A stretch of DNA of 64,000 bases from Holzapfeliella floricola DSM 23037 = JCM 16512 (GCF_001436605.1 NZ_AYZL01000010.1:42544-106543); one strand, 5' to 3'. Shown: positions 27,388-36,643, numbered from the stretch's first letter. Notes: generated by a model not told the origin, from the letters alone. Made by a program: numbers and translations.

Positions 27388-29431
27388 ACTGGCACTAAAA
27401 GACCTCAAAAGTAACATAGGATATTTTACAGTTTATGCGATAGCAGTGGCACTAGCAGTAGCCGTTTATTTTTTCTTTTCTAACCTATCTTACAACCCCA
27501 ATTATCAGTTTGCCGATTCTCAGACAATTCCTGGTTTTTATATAATGAGTATCAGCTTGATTGCGATGATAACTAAGATTTCAGAATTGGTCTGTATTGT
27601 CCTATTCTTAATTATTACCTCAATCTTATTTTTTAAAATTTCTAAGAATAATTTAGCAAAATTGTTAATTGCCGGATTTAATAAACGTCAAATTGTTCGC
27701 TTCTTTGCATTGCAGCAGTCTATTATTCATTTTAGTGCATTAATACTGGGGATTATCATTGGCATTATCAGTACGCCACTTTTGAATTTGGTATTAATTC
27801 GCTTATTAGGATGGCATAGCACGTGGAGCATGGTACTTAGGGCACCTTTACAAGAAACATTTTTAACGTTTATAGTCGTTTTTGGAATGCAATTTTTGAT
27901 TTTAAACCTGATAACAAGACTGATAAAGACTCCAACTTACTTTGATAACTACGCTAATCCTAAAAAGTCTGAGATTAAAAGACGAAAACTAAGAAGAAAT
28001 CCCAATGTTTTAGTTTCATTTATACAATTATTTCTTTTGATTGGGATTATGGGGTCTTTATTTCATTTAGCGAGATTACCAATTATTTACGCTTTTTTGA
28101 GTCTTTTATTTCTAATCGTGTTTTTTAGATGTTGGATTTTTAGAGTATTAGAGAAGAAAAAACGAAAAAGACGGGCAAATGATTTGAAAGTTGTTGTCTA
28201 TAGTCAATTAAAACGGAGTTTGTCTGATAGTAGTTGGACAGCGATTGCCATTGGAATTATCAATATGTTGGCCATAATTGGATTATTTATTTTTGCGTAT
28301 GGTGATAATGGTTTAGCTCAAAGTAATGTGAGAATAACTCCTTCTGAATTTGTAACAACTAGTTTTTCACAAAAAAAAGTTGAACAAGCAATGCAGGATA
28401 ATGGGCTAGATATTCAATATCAGCAGGTGGCACCAATTAAATTACTTTATTATACTAATCTTTCAAGTGCCATGTTTGGTATGATCTCACAGTCTGATTA
28501 TAATCAGGCTATCCAGAAGGGCTTTTTGAATAGAGAATACCCAGTAACTAATCGGCCTAATACGACTAATGAACAACTCGGTGTTAAGGAATTGGGATTA
28601 ATTTCAGGTCAGTTTAGTACAATACCGTATTCATTTTTAAATAATCAAATTGATTTAACTTTAAAAAACGGGCAAAAGAAAACATTTGCTCAAACTAATC
28701 AGCTACCGTTTTTATTTGAAAAACCAAACCCATTTCCTCAAGGAACATTACCTTCACAAAATATAGTGGTTTCTGATTCTGATTTTAATCAAATCCAAGC
28801 AGATTTGACTTATCAAATCATATCGTATGATATTAAACCGCAACAAATCGAAAATTATAGACAGATGTTAACTAGTTTAGTTTCATATAATATTTCTCCT
28901 CCAGAGATTATAGCAGATGCAAATACAAGTAAGTTAGCGTTAAAAAATGAAACTAATAGTATAAATGAAAATAATTATAGCTACTACAGTACCCATGATT
29001 CATATTATTTTTCTTCGTACAGCTCTTATTACAAAAATCAAGTTTCTTCATCTTATGCGTTATCAAACATACAATTCATTTTAATTATTTTTAGTGGCCT
29101 GCTAATTATTGCGACACAAGTTATTTTGCTATTAAAGCTGAATACTGATTTCAGGCAAAATATAGCTGATTATCAATCGTTGGTTAAACTGGGTAATTTG
29201 AAGTCAGATATCAAAAGATTGGTATTTAAATATACAGCGTATTACTTTTTGATGCCAACACTATTTGTTATGGCATATATGATTCTTCTCTTAATTCCCT
29301 TTATAGTTTATTTGAATTTTACGAGTTATCCTGCTTTTTTTGCTTTATGCGGACTTGTGATAGGGTTTACAATAGTATCATATTATGCAATTTATCAAAA
29401 TTATTGGTATTTAGTTAAACAAAAAATTTAG
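27377..29431 (+). CDS. bceB: Bce-type ABC transporter permease (FtsX-like)
   Basis: Starting at ATG 27377 (after GGGTGAAGG) the protein has 684 residues and about ten membrane segments. As in BceB proteins, a large extracellular domain of about 230 residues lies between the seventh and eighth segments (about residues 310-560). The end of that domain is a striking serine/tyrosine-rich stretch (around residues 530-555). FtsX-like signature SKNNLAKLLIAGFNKRQI is in the first half. The large domain likely contacts peptide substrates and the kinase. Confidence 0.92.
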   Translation: MIFKLALKDLKSNIGYFTVYAIAVALAVAVYFFFSNLSYNPNYQFADSQTIPGFYIMSISLIAMITKISELVCIVLFLIITSILFFKISKNNLAKLLIAGFNKRQIVRFFALQQSIIHFSALILGIIIGIISTPLLNLVLIRLLGWHSTWSMVLRAPLQETFLTFIVVFGMQFLILNLITRLIKTPTYFDNYANPKKSEIKRRKLRRNPNVLVSFIQLFLLIGIMGSLFHLARLPIIYAFLSLLFLIVFFRCWIFRVLEKKKRKRRANDLKVVVYSQLKRSLSDSSWTAIAIGIINMLAIIGLFIFAYGDNGLAQSNVRITPSEFVTTSFSQKKVEQAMQDNGLDIQYQQVAPIKLLYYTNLSSAMFGMISQSDYNQAIQKGFLNREYPVTNRPNTTNEQLGVKELGLISGQFSTIPYSFLNNQIDLTLKNGQKKTFAQTNQLPFLFEKPNPFPQGTLPSQNIVVSDSDFNQIQADLTYQIISYDIKPQQIENYRQMLTSLVSYNISPPEIIADANTSKLALKNETNSINENNYSYYSTHDSYYFSSYSSYYKNQVSSSYALSNIQFILIIFSGLLIIATQVILLLKLNTDFRQNIADYQSLVKLGNLKSDIKRLVFKYTAYYFLMPTLFVMAYMILLLIPFIVYLNFTSYPAFFALCGLVIGFTIVSYYAIYQNYWYLVKQKI

Positions 29432-29449
29432 TTATAAAGGAGTCAAATT

Positions 29450-30184
29450 ATGAAATTAACAGTACTAGGTATTTATGGTGGCTATCCTTATGCAGGTTCA
29501 GCTAGCTCATCTTATTTATTACAATCAGAAGACGGATTCAACTTATTACTTGATGCAGGAAGTGGCTCACTTTTGGCATTAGAAAAGTATCTAAATCCAT
29601 TCGAATTAGATGCAGTACTACTTTCGCACTATCATCATGATCATGCGAGTGATATAGGGGTATTGCAATATTACTATCAATTACACCCAGGTGAAAAAAG
29701 ACAATCAGTATTACCAATTTATGGTCATAATCAAGATTTTATTAGCTTTGCAAATCTAAGCATGGATGGTATTACAAAGGGGTATCCGTATTTTGATTAT
29801 CAACCGCTTGATTTAGGACCATTTGAAATCAGTTTTTTAAGAACACAACACCCAGTCCCAGCTTATGCTATGAGGATTACCGAAAAAGCAACAGGTAAAG
29901 TCTTTGTGTTTACCGCTGATACTGCTTACTTTGAAGATTTAGTTGACTTTAGTCGTGATGCGGACCTACTGTTGACAGACACCAATTTTGCTAAAGATAA
30001 AACTGGACGCAAATGGCACATGACTTCTGAAGAGTCAGCTCAGTTAGCTCAAAAATCAGGAGCTAAGTTGTTATTGTTGAGCCACTTGCCTCAAACTATT
30101 AGCCATCAACAACTTTTAACCGAAGCAAAAGAAATATTGTCACAAACTAAACTTGCTGAAGTAGGGTTGACTCAAAAAGTTTAA
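29450..30184 (+). CDS. Metallo-beta-lactamase fold hydrolase (YhfI-like)
   Basis: A 244-residue cytoplasmic hydrolase with His60, His62, Asp64 and His65 in SHYHHDHASD, a later histidine in RTQHPVPAYA, the aspartate in FTADTAYF, and a final histidine in LLSHLPQT. This layout is that of small RNase Z-like/YhfI proteins; the substrate (an RNA end, cyclic nucleotide or phosphodiester) is not known. AAAGGAG precedes the ATG. It is 18 bases after the permease gene. Confidence 0.88.
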   Translation: MKLTVLGIYGGYPYAGSASSSYLLQSEDGFNLLLDAGSGSLLALEKYLNPFELDAVLLSHYHHDHASDIGVLQYYYQLHPGEKRQSVLPIYGHNQDFISFANLSMDGITKGYPYFDYQPLDLGPFEISFLRTQHPVPAYAMRITEKATGKVFVFTADTAYFEDLVDFSRDADLLLTDTNFAKDKTGRKWHMTSEESAQLAQKSGAKLLLLSHLPQTISHQQLLTEAKEILSQTKLAEVGLTQKV

Positions 30185-30317
30185 GAAAAAAACAAATAAA
30201 CGAAACAATGAAAATTAAATTAAAATTAATAAAAACTTATGAACTTGCTAGAATTATTTAATGACCTTAATGGCGAGGTTTATAAGCTGAAGTCTAATTA
30301 AATATAATTTATTTTTA

Positions 30318-30357
30318 AAAATTAAGTAGTATTGTGCAAAATTAAGTTGTATACTAC
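30318..30357. promoter_or_regulatory. Direct and inverted repeats at the spx promoter
   Basis: AAAATTAAGTnGTAT occurs at 30318-30332 and again at 30338-30352, a 20-base period (two helical turns). The second copy runs into TATACT (30350-30355), a likely -10. GTAGTAT (30326-30332) and ATACTAC (30351-30357) also form an inverted repeat. The arrangement suggests a regulator binding site upstream of spx; the regulator is unknown. Confidence 0.5.
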
Positions 30358-30407
30358 GAATTGTTAAAGAGATTATCTAAATTAAATTTCAAAGGAGCGT
30401 GGTCAAA

Positions 30408-30806
30408 ATGGTCAACCTATATACATCACCTAGTTGTACATCATGTCGTAAAGCCAAATCTTGGTTGGAAGAAAACGGTATTTCATATGTTGAAAGAAAT
30501 ATTTTTGCAAATCCATTATCAAGAGAAGAAATCAAAAAGATTTTGAGTATGACTGAAGAAGGCACAAAAAAGCTAATTTCAAAGCGCTCAAAGCTTTTTC
30601 AAAACCTTGATGTAGAACTTGATGATTTGTCTTTAGATAAGTTAGTCAACCTTTTAGTACAAGAACCAGGACTATTGATTCGTCCTATCATTACAGATGA
30701 AAAACGCTTACAAATTGGATTTAATGAAGATGAAATCAGACGCTTTTTGCCTCGTAAAGTTAGACAACAAGAGTTAAGAGAAGTCGAAAAGATGGAAGGC
30801 TTTTAA
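30408..30806 (+). CDS. spxA: Spx, redox-sensing RNA polymerase regulator
   Basis: An ArsC-family protein of 132 residues that binds the alpha subunit C-terminal domain of RNA polymerase and controls thiol-stress genes. The redox switch is Cys10-x-x-Cys13 in [14 protein letters not shown], and the arginine of RPIITD near residue 92 is conserved. The start is ATG 30408, 10 bases after AAAGGAG; the GTG at 30399 is too close to it. mecA and coiA follow, the conserved Firmicutes order. A gene-free stretch of 223 bases upstream holds only repeats and a promoter. Confidence 0.95.
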   Translation: MVNLYTSPSCTSCRKAKSWLEENGISYVERNIFANPLSREEIKKILSMTEEGTKKLISKRSKLFQNLDVELDDLSLDKLVNLLVQEPGLLIRPIITDEKRLQIGFNEDEIRRFLPRKVRQQELREVEKMEGF

Positions 30807-30824
30807 ATCATTTGCAGCAAGTTA

Positions 30825-30857
30825 AGAATCAGATAGTTTTGTCTGGTTCTTTTTTTA
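30825..30857 (+). terminator. Intrinsic terminator after spx
   Basis: Stem AGAATCAGA / TCTGGTTCT (one T-G pair), 8-base loop, T8. Confidence 0.88.
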
Positions 30858-30942
30858 TAAATCAGTTAAAATATAGACAGTCCTTAATCGGTGAAATTAG
30901 TTACGTAAAAAGAACTTCAGAATTACAAGAGGTGGAATTAAT

Positions 30943-31617
30943 ATGGAAATGCAACGTATTAACGACAACACAATTCGAGTGATTCTTGGTAGTGAAGATT
31001 TAGAAGAACGCGGGATTACCATGTTGGATCTTCTAGGAAATCAGGGACGTATTGAACAGTTCTTTAGAACTATTCTAGAAGAAGTAGATGAAAATCATAC
31101 CTTTGCTCAAAACGATGCGGTTACGTTTCAAATTATGCCAAGTAGTGATGGGTTAGAGTTATTAATTAGTCGAACTAATATGAAAAAATCTGCTGTTTCT
31201 TCTGAGCAATCGGTGCAAGAGTCACAGAATAATGCAGAACAATTACAAGAGTTATTACAATCATTAGATGATGGGTCAATTTCTCATGTTGATGCAAATG
31301 AAGATAAAAAAGATACGAGTGGTTACTACCGTATTTATGAATTTAGTAGCATTGAAGATGCAATTGAACTAGCTAAAGAGCTGCCTCATCTTAGTGGCGT
31401 GGATACAAAGCTCTATGCAGATTCAATGAGTCAGACTTATCTGTTATCATTTAGATTTGATCCTCACCAATCCTATGACTTATCAATTGATGATTTTTGG
31501 ATTATGGTTAATGAATTTGGTGATTTAATTCAAGGAGAAACAGGTTTATTGCTATCAAACGCTAAGTGTGTGTTAACAGACAATGCTATAGAGAGCTTAA
31601 AAACTTATTTCAATTAA
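30943..31617 (+). CDS. mecA: MecA adaptor protein of the Clp system
   Basis: A 224-residue adaptor that delivers substrates (in Bacillus, ComK and others) to ClpC. The N-terminal domain (MEMQRINDNTIRVILGSEDL) binds substrates. An acidic/glutamine-rich linker spans about residues 85-125. The C-terminal domain (YRIYEFSSIEDAIELAKEL and the following region) binds ClpC. The ribosome binding site AGAGGTGG precedes the ATG. The stop codon begins the A-run of the terminator whose other side contains the coiA start. Confidence 0.94.
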   Translation: MEMQRINDNTIRVILGSEDLEERGITMLDLLGNQGRIEQFFRTILEEVDENHTFAQNDAVTFQIMPSSDGLELLISRTNMKKSAVSSEQSVQESQNNAEQLQELLQSLDDGSISHVDANEDKKDTSGYYRIYEFSSIEDAIELAKELPHLSGVDTKLYADSMSQTYLLSFRFDPHQSYDLSIDDFWIMVNEFGDLIQGETGLLLSNAKCVLTDNAIESLKTYFN

Positions 31618-31659
31618 AAAAAGACACTTTACGTAACTAATTACGGGGGTGTCTTTTTT
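31616..31659 (+). terminator. mecA terminator overlapping the coiA ribosome binding site and start
   Basis: The A-run and AAGACAC (31621-31627) pair with GTGTCTT (31649-31655); an inner stem CGTAA/TTACG (31632-31636, 31641-31645) has loop CTAA. The T-run ends inside the TTG start of coiA (31658), and the GGGGG ribosome binding site (31645-31649) lies inside the hairpin. Confidence 0.85.
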
Positions 31660-32587
31660 GTATGCAGCATTAGTTAATAAGAAACTTATTTATGCAGTAA
31701 ACTATCAACCACAAAAAGCTAATAAATTAGAATGTCCAAAGTGTTTGGGAATGGTACGGTTTATTAAATCAAAAGGTAAAAAACCATATTTTAAGCATTT
31801 TTCAAAAGTTTCAAAAAATGATGAAACATATGAGCACCGACAACTTAAACAGCAGATTTATCATATTTTAAATAAAATTTATCCAGAAGTTTTCCTTGAG
31901 AAGACGATTTCATCTGATAAAGTGAGGCCTGATATTTTGATAAAACAAAAAACACAAAAATTAGCAATAGAAATTCAGTGTTCACCGCTAGGTGAACAGA
32001 TACATGAGTATCGGCATAACTATTATCGCCAATTTAGTATTAAAGATATTTGGCTAGTCGGAGAAAAGCTTCATTTGCATCAGAGATTAGCAAAAAAACA
32101 TATCCGATTTTTAAGATACCAAAAAAATTTAGGATTTCATTTATTCGAACTTCATCTTAATAGTCAAAAAATTAAATTGAAGTACCATATCATGAGGCAA
32201 GATTTGTCAACAAAAGTTAATTATCATATGCAAGTGTTTGGTTTAAATAGTTCAGGAATAAACCAATTAATTAAGTTTGTTAAACAAGATCGACGGATAA
32301 AAAGATACCAAGAGTTGCCAATAAAATGGCACAAAAATCAAAAAGAACTTGAAACTATTAAACACCTGGCTTATGCTAACGGATACAACTTTAAAAAATT
32401 ATTAGCTGAGTGTTATACAAGTTATCGACAGCCTTATTTTTTGTCTAGTGAAACTACTGAAAAAATCAAAGCTAAAATTGGTATATCCAATGATATTGTT
32501 GTTTATTTACCGATTACATTAAGACATCTTGATAGTAAACGTATTGAAGAGAAGAAAAATTGGCAATTTCATGAATTATTTAATTGA
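31658..32587 (+). CDS. coiA: CoiA-family competence protein
   Basis: A 309-residue protein required for transformation in streptococci, acting after DNA uptake near recombination. It has an N-terminal zinc-ribbon-like CPKCLGMVRF block and a nuclease-like core VRPDILI...LAIEIQCSPL, with the aspartate and E-x-Q of restriction-type folds. The TTG at 31658 follows GGGGG by 8 bases and gives the family start MYAALV; GTG at 31649 is also in frame. The start lies within the mecA terminator. No ComX (cin) box TACGAATA was found upstream. Confidence 0.9.
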   Translation: MYAALVNKKLIYAVNYQPQKANKLECPKCLGMVRFIKSKGKKPYFKHFSKVSKNDETYEHRQLKQQIYHILNKIYPEVFLEKTISSDKVRPDILIKQKTQKLAIEIQCSPLGEQIHEYRHNYYRQFSIKDIWLVGEKLHLHQRLAKKHIRFLRYQKNLGFHLFELHLNSQKIKLKYHIMRQDLSTKVNYHMQVFGLNSSGINQLIKFVKQDRRIKRYQELPIKWHKNQKELETIKHLAYANGYNFKKLLAECYTSYRQPYFLSSETTEKIKAKIGISNDIVVYLPITLRHLDSKRIEEKKNWQFHELFN

Positions 32588-33173
32588 GAGACCGATGATC
32601 AAAAGCACGTGCAACTTTGTTTTTTTGAGGAATAGTGCTAGTTAGGTTAAATGTTTCTTTTAAAAATTCCATCGTTTCTTTTGCATCTTTTAGCCGATCT
32701 GTTTCGATTTCTAACTCATAGTCGCGTGTCTCATCTAAGTAATCAGTTTGATCGAGTGTTAGTTCAATATTTTTAGGCCCATTCAAAAGGTAACGATGAG
32801 TATGTGCTTGCGTCAATTGATAAAATGATTCGTCTTTAAAATGATTTTCAAGATATTCTCCGACTTTACCGGGGAAAGTAACGGTGTTTTTTGACAGCAT
32901 TTTTTGAATTTTGGTTAAAGGTAATGGATCAGTTATTTCACGTAATGAATGTGTGGTATTATTTGGAAGAGGGACTTTGAGTGTTTGTTCGCCTGTGTTT
33001 TTGAATTGTCGAATTCTTAAACCACAATTAGCATTTTTTAAGCAAGCCTCTTTTGAATCAAAATAATAATTGGTTTGTCTGATGGTTTTTTTTAGTGTAT
33101 AGGCTGATAGTAATTGATTAAATTGTTTTTGTGTGAGCATTAGTTTTAATTCTGTTTCGATTGTTTCTGACAT
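32580..33173 (-). CDS. CYTH domain triphosphate-binding protein (YjbK-like)
   Basis: A 197-residue CYTH protein. The defining E-x-E-x-K motif is Glu6, Glu8, Lys10 in IETELKLML. Further charged strands (LRIRQF, ELEIETDRL) line the tunnel that binds triphosphate compounds and metal. It may be a tripolyphosphatase or an adenylate/thiamine triphosphate-acting enzyme; this is not settled for the Firmicutes members. It is encoded opposite to coiA and relQ, overlapping the coiA end by eight bases. Confidence 0.9.
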   Translation of the reverse strand: MSETIETELKLMLTQKQFNQLLSAYTLKKTIRQTNYYFDSKEACLKNANCGLRIRQFKNTGEQTLKVPLPNNTTHSLREITDPLPLTKIQKMLSKNTVTFPGKVGEYLENHFKDESFYQLTQAHTHRYLLNGPKNIELTLDQTDYLDETRDYELEIETDRLKDAKETMEFLKETFNLTSTIPQKNKVARAFDHRSLN

Positions 33174-33248
33174 ATTGCTTACCTCGCTTTAATTTTAATT
33201 GTTACCTACATTCTAAAATAAAAAGTCCCATTGGAGGAAGAATAAATT

Positions 33249-33881
33249 ATGATAAAAAACTGGAAAAAATTTTTATGGCCGTATCAACAGGCTGTAAATG
33301 AATTAAAAGTTAAATTTAGAGGCCTACGCGTCAGTTATTTAGACCAGACAAATCACTCGCCAATTGAGTTTGTGACAGGTCGTGTAAAACCCGTTGAAAG
33401 TATAGAAGAAAAGCTAACAAGACGATATGTTTCTGAAGAACTAATTGAGCAGGATTTACAAGATATTGCAGGCATCAGGATTATGTGTCCATTTATTGAG
33501 GATGTCTATCAAGTTATCGATGTAATTCATAGTCGTACAGATATGACGGTAGTAGAAGAACGAGATTATATTGAAAATGATAAGCCAAGTGGATATCGCT
33601 CATATCATATGGTGATTGAATATCCTGTTTATCAATATAATGAAGAAAAAAAAGTGGTCTTGGCTGAAATTCAATTAAGAACTTTATCAATGAATTTTTG
33701 GGCTACTTTAGAACATAGTCTTAATTATAAATATCCTGCTGATTATGCACCAGAAATCAAGGACAGATTGAAAGAAGTAGCGCAAAAAGCGTATGAACTT
33801 GATGTTGAAATGTCTGCTATTAGAGAAGAAATTGAGACTTCACATAAAAGACAAGAATTAACTAAAAACTTAAAACAATGA
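33249..33881 (+). CDS. relQ: Small alarmone synthetase RelQ (YjbM)
   Basis: A single-domain GTP pyrophosphokinase of 210 residues that makes (p)ppGpp. Family motifs are DLQDIAGIRIMCPF, RDYIENDKPSGYRSYHM, and EIQLRTLSMNFWATLEHSLNYKY. No HD hydrolase, TGS or ACT domain is present. TTGGAGG-type ribosome binding site precedes the ATG. It is followed at 16 bases by nadK, the standard relQ-nadK-rluD order. Confidence 0.95.
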   Translation: MIKNWKKFLWPYQQAVNELKVKFRGLRVSYLDQTNHSPIEFVTGRVKPVESIEEKLTRRYVSEELIEQDLQDIAGIRIMCPFIEDVYQVIDVIHSRTDMTVVEERDYIENDKPSGYRSYHMVIEYPVYQYNEEKKVVLAEIQLRTLSMNFWATLEHSLNYKYPADYAPEIKDRLKEVAQKAYELDVEMSAIREEIETSHKRQELTKNLKQ

Positions 33882-33897
33882 GATTGGAGGCTTTTTA

Positions 33898-34713
33898 TTG
33901 AAAGTCGCAATTGTAAGTAACTCAAAAGAAGTGTCTGTTAATGTTGTAGATGAGCTGAAATCTGAGTTGACTGAAAATAATGTTCAACTTGATCAAATAA
34001 ATCCCGATTTGGTGATTACTGTCGGGGGAGATGGTACATTGATTGGCGGGTTTCATCAATATGCCCAAATGGTCGATCATATTCGCTTCATTGGTGTTCA
34101 TACAGGACATTTAGGCTTTTATACCGATTGGCGTAACTATGAAATCAAAGAATTGGTTAAAGCAATAGTAGAACAAGAGCCAACATCAGTTAGCTATCCG
34201 TTACTTGAAGTTCATATTGAAGAAGAAAATGCTTGTACAAGACATTATTTATCTTTAAACGAATCAACTATTAAGCGTGTTTCTCAAACATTGAAAACAG
34301 ATATCTACATCAAAAATGAATTTTTTGAACGTTTTAGGGGAGACGGTGTTTGCATTTCAACTCCTACAGGGTCAACAGCTTATAGCAAGTCTTTGGGTGG
34401 AGCTGTTATTCATCCAAGGCTGAAAACACTACAGCTGACAGAGATTGCCTCAATTAATAATAGATTGTTTAGAACACTCTCTTCACCAATAATTATTGCA
34501 CCAGACGAATGGATTACATTGTTACCAGAGCATGTTGATGATTATGTTGTTACAATAGATTCAACAGAAATTAAGCACCATTCTGTTCGTAAAATCAACT
34601 ACAAGATATCTGATAAGCAAATTCATTTTGCAAAATATCGTCATACACATTTTTGGTCAAGGGTAGAAGATTCATTTTTAGGACAAAAGAAGAAAAATGA
34701 TACGTTATTATAA
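33898..34713 (+). CDS. nadK: NAD kinase
   Basis: Phosphorylates NAD to NADP. The key motifs are VGGDGTLIGG (catalytic aspartate), HTGHLGFYTDW, SLNESTIKR (NE motif), and GDGVCISTPTGSTAYSKSLGG. It has 271 residues. The start is TTG 33898, eight bases after TTGGAGG; no ATG is nearby. It overlaps the next gene by 17 bases. Confidence 0.96.
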   Translation: MKVAIVSNSKEVSVNVVDELKSELTENNVQLDQINPDLVITVGGDGTLIGGFHQYAQMVDHIRFIGVHTGHLGFYTDWRNYEIKELVKAIVEQEPTSVSYPLLEVHIEEENACTRHYLSLNESTIKRVSQTLKTDIYIKNEFFERFRGDGVCISTPTGSTAYSKSLGGAVIHPRLKTLQLTEIASINNRLFRTLSSPIIIAPDEWITLLPEHVDDYVVTIDSTEIKHHSVRKINYKISDKQIHFAKYRHTHFWSRVEDSFLGQKKKNDTLL

Positions 34714-35590
34714 ATTTATTGTTCAAGAAGAAAGTACGACAGTTGGAAAATACCTGAGAAAACAAGGGATTTCAAAACGTGCGTTGATTAATTGCCGTCA
34801 TAATGGTGGTTTTATTTTAGTCAATCAAAAGAGAAGAATGACATCTTATGCAGTTAAAGCAGGAGATGTCATTCATTTTGTTCCAGGAATAGAACCTGAG
34901 AATAAAAAAGTTAAGGCAGTTGATAAATCACTAAATATTTTATACGAAGATGATTTGTTTTTGATTATTAATAAACCTGCCGGTTTACTTTCAACGCCTT
35001 CTAAATCTGATTTAACAGATTCAGTGGTTAATCGGTTACTAAGCTATTTTCAAGCGCAATCAATTACAACTAAGCCACATGTTATTACAAGGTTAGATAA
35101 AAACACGAGTGGTTGTTTATTAGTGGCAAAAGATGCGATAGGTCATGCTTTTATCCAACAAAGCAAGCTTGATAAATATTATTTAGCCTTGATTCAAACT
35201 GATAGCCAATTACAACAGATTCCCGCTGTTATCGATTGTCCAATTGCAAGAGTTCCAGGGGATGCAATCAAAAGAGAAGTATCAACGCAAGGAAAAAAAT
35301 CGCAAACGGAGTATCAGTTAGTTCAAAAAGGACTGAACTATAGTTTAGTTCGATTAAAATTGAGAACAGGTCGTACCCATCAAATACGAGTACATTTAGC
35401 GAGTTTAGGATACCCTTTACTAGGAGATCAATTGTATGGTGGGCAAACAAGCGATTTAAATCGTCAAGCCCTACATGCCAGTCAGATAAGCTTTGACCAT
35501 CCGTTAACTCAGCAAAAAGTTAAGGTTCGGGCACGACTACCACAAGACTTAGTATTAATTTGTCAAAATGAACAAATAAAAACACCGTAG
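34697..35590 (+). CDS. RluD-family pseudouridine synthase (YjbO-like)
   Basis: A 297-residue enzyme with a short S4-like N-terminal region (residues about 15-60) and a catalytic domain. The catalytic aspartate is in ITRLDKNTSGCLL, followed by GRTHQIRVHLASLGYPLLGD. The RNA target cannot be told from sequence: RluD in E. coli modifies 23S rRNA helix 69, but Firmicutes carry several paralogues. The ATG lies inside the end of nadK, giving coupled translation. Confidence 0.93.
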   Translation: MIRYYKFIVQEESTTVGKYLRKQGISKRALINCRHNGGFILVNQKRRMTSYAVKAGDVIHFVPGIEPENKKVKAVDKSLNILYEDDLFLIINKPAGLLSTPSKSDLTDSVVNRLLSYFQAQSITTKPHVITRLDKNTSGCLLVAKDAIGHAFIQQSKLDKYYLALIQTDSQLQQIPAVIDCPIARVPGDAIKREVSTQGKKSQTEYQLVQKGLNYSLVRLKLRTGRTHQIRVHLASLGYPLLGDQLYGGQTSDLNRQALHASQISFDHPLTQQKVKVRARLPQDLVLICQNEQIKTP

Positions 35591-35610
35591 AAATTTTCTA
35601 CGGTGTTTTT
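35578..35610. terminator. Bidirectional terminator between the pseudouridine synthase gene and guaC
   Basis: Stem AAACACCGTAGAAA / TTTCTACGGTGTTT with A- and T-runs. Confidence 0.93.
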
Positions 35611-35612
35611 AT

Positions 35613-36581
35613 TTAGTTTTGAACGATGCCATGATTTAAAATAACATAATCAACATCTTTTAGACTAGAAAGTTCATTACCACCAGCGTAGGAAACGGCT
35701 GATTGTAAATCTTGTTGTATTTCTTTGAGGGTGCGTTTGATGTCGCCGCGGTAGTCGATAAGCATTTGTTTACCTTCAACATTTTCATATTTACCTTTTT
35801 GCGTATCTGAAGCAGAACCCCAATATTGTTTGTATAATTTACCATCAATTTTAATCACTTGACCAGGAGATTGTTCGTGTCCAGCAAATAAAGAACCGAC
35901 CATAATCATTGTAGCTCCAAATTTAATTGACTTGGCTAAATCACCATTGTGACGAATACCACCATCTGCGATGATAGGTTTGGTTGCAACTTCAGCACAC
36001 CACTTGATGGCGGATAGTTGCCAGTAAGCTGTTCCAAATCCAGTTTTTAGTTTAGTGATACAAGCTTTACCAGGACCCACCCCTACTTTAGTAGCGTCAG
36101 CACCAGCAGCTTCTAAATCGCGGACACCTTCAGGTGTTGCAACATTACCTGCAATAACGAAGCTTTTAGCTAGCTTTTCTTTGATGTATTTAATCATCTT
36201 AACAACAGAGTCAGAATGTCCGTGTGCAATGTCAATTGTAATATATTCAGGAGTTAGATTGTGGTTAGCCAATTGATCAACTAATTTATATTCAGATTCC
36301 TTAATCCCCAGACTAATCGAAGCAAATAGGTTTTTTTCTTGCATTTTTCGAACAAAATCCAATCGTGTTTCAGGATCAAAACGGTGCATAACATAGAAAT
36401 AATCGCGTTCAGCTAAAAAAACAGCTAATTCTTCATCAATAACACTTTGCATATTTGCAGGTACAACCGGTAATTTAAATGTACGGTTACCTAATTTAAC
36501 AGTCGTGTCAACCTCTGAACGACTGTTTACAACGCATTTTTTAGGTAAAAGTTGGATATCATCATAATCGAATGGATACAA
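35613..36581 (-). CDS. guaC: GMP reductase, type 2
   Basis: Converts GMP to IMP with NADPH and ammonia release, recycling guanine nucleotides. A TIM-barrel protein of 322 residues with [23 protein letters not shown] (catalytic cysteine in the loop; shown in two pieces [12 protein letters not shown] and LKTGFG), [13 protein letters not shown] and [14 protein letters not shown]. The tryptophan-rich form distinguishes it from IMP dehydrogenase, as does the absence of CBS domains. GGAGG precedes the ATG. It is divergent from purA, which uses its product. Confidence 0.95.
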   Translation of the reverse strand: MYPFDYDDIQLLPKKCVVNSRSEVDTTVKLGNRTFKLPVVPANMQSVIDEELAVFLAERDYFYVMHRFDPETRLDFVRKMQEKNLFASISLGIKESEYKLVDQLANHNLTPEYITIDIAHGHSDSVVKMIKYIKEKLAKSFVIAGNVATPEGVRDLEAAGADATKVGVGPGKACITKLKTGFGTAYWQLSAIKWCAEVATKPIIADGGIRHNGDLAKSIKFGATMIMVGSLFAGHEQSPGQVIKIDGKLYKQYWGSASDTQKGKYENVEGKQMLIDYRGDIKRTLKEIQQDLQSAVSYAGGNELSSLKDVDYVILNHGIVQN

Positions 36582-36626
36582 AATAATTCCTCCAAAATTT
36601 TTAATTTTTGTTTAACTAAAATTTAA

Positions 36627-36636
36627 ATGTTCGCTA
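36627..36636 (-). promoter_or_regulatory. Candidate PurR box near the guaC start site
   Basis: AGCGAACATT on the minus strand has the core CGAAC of the lactic-acid-bacteria PurBox (consensus AWWWCCGAACWWT). It lies only a few bases downstream of the predicted guaC start site, where binding would be expected to block rather than activate. Confidence 0.4.
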
Positions 36637-36643
36637 CTTAAAC

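Noticed and set aside
31600..31660. ComX (cin) box before coiA
   Set aside because: No TACGAATA-like sequence was found; the TTACG present belongs to the terminator inner stem.
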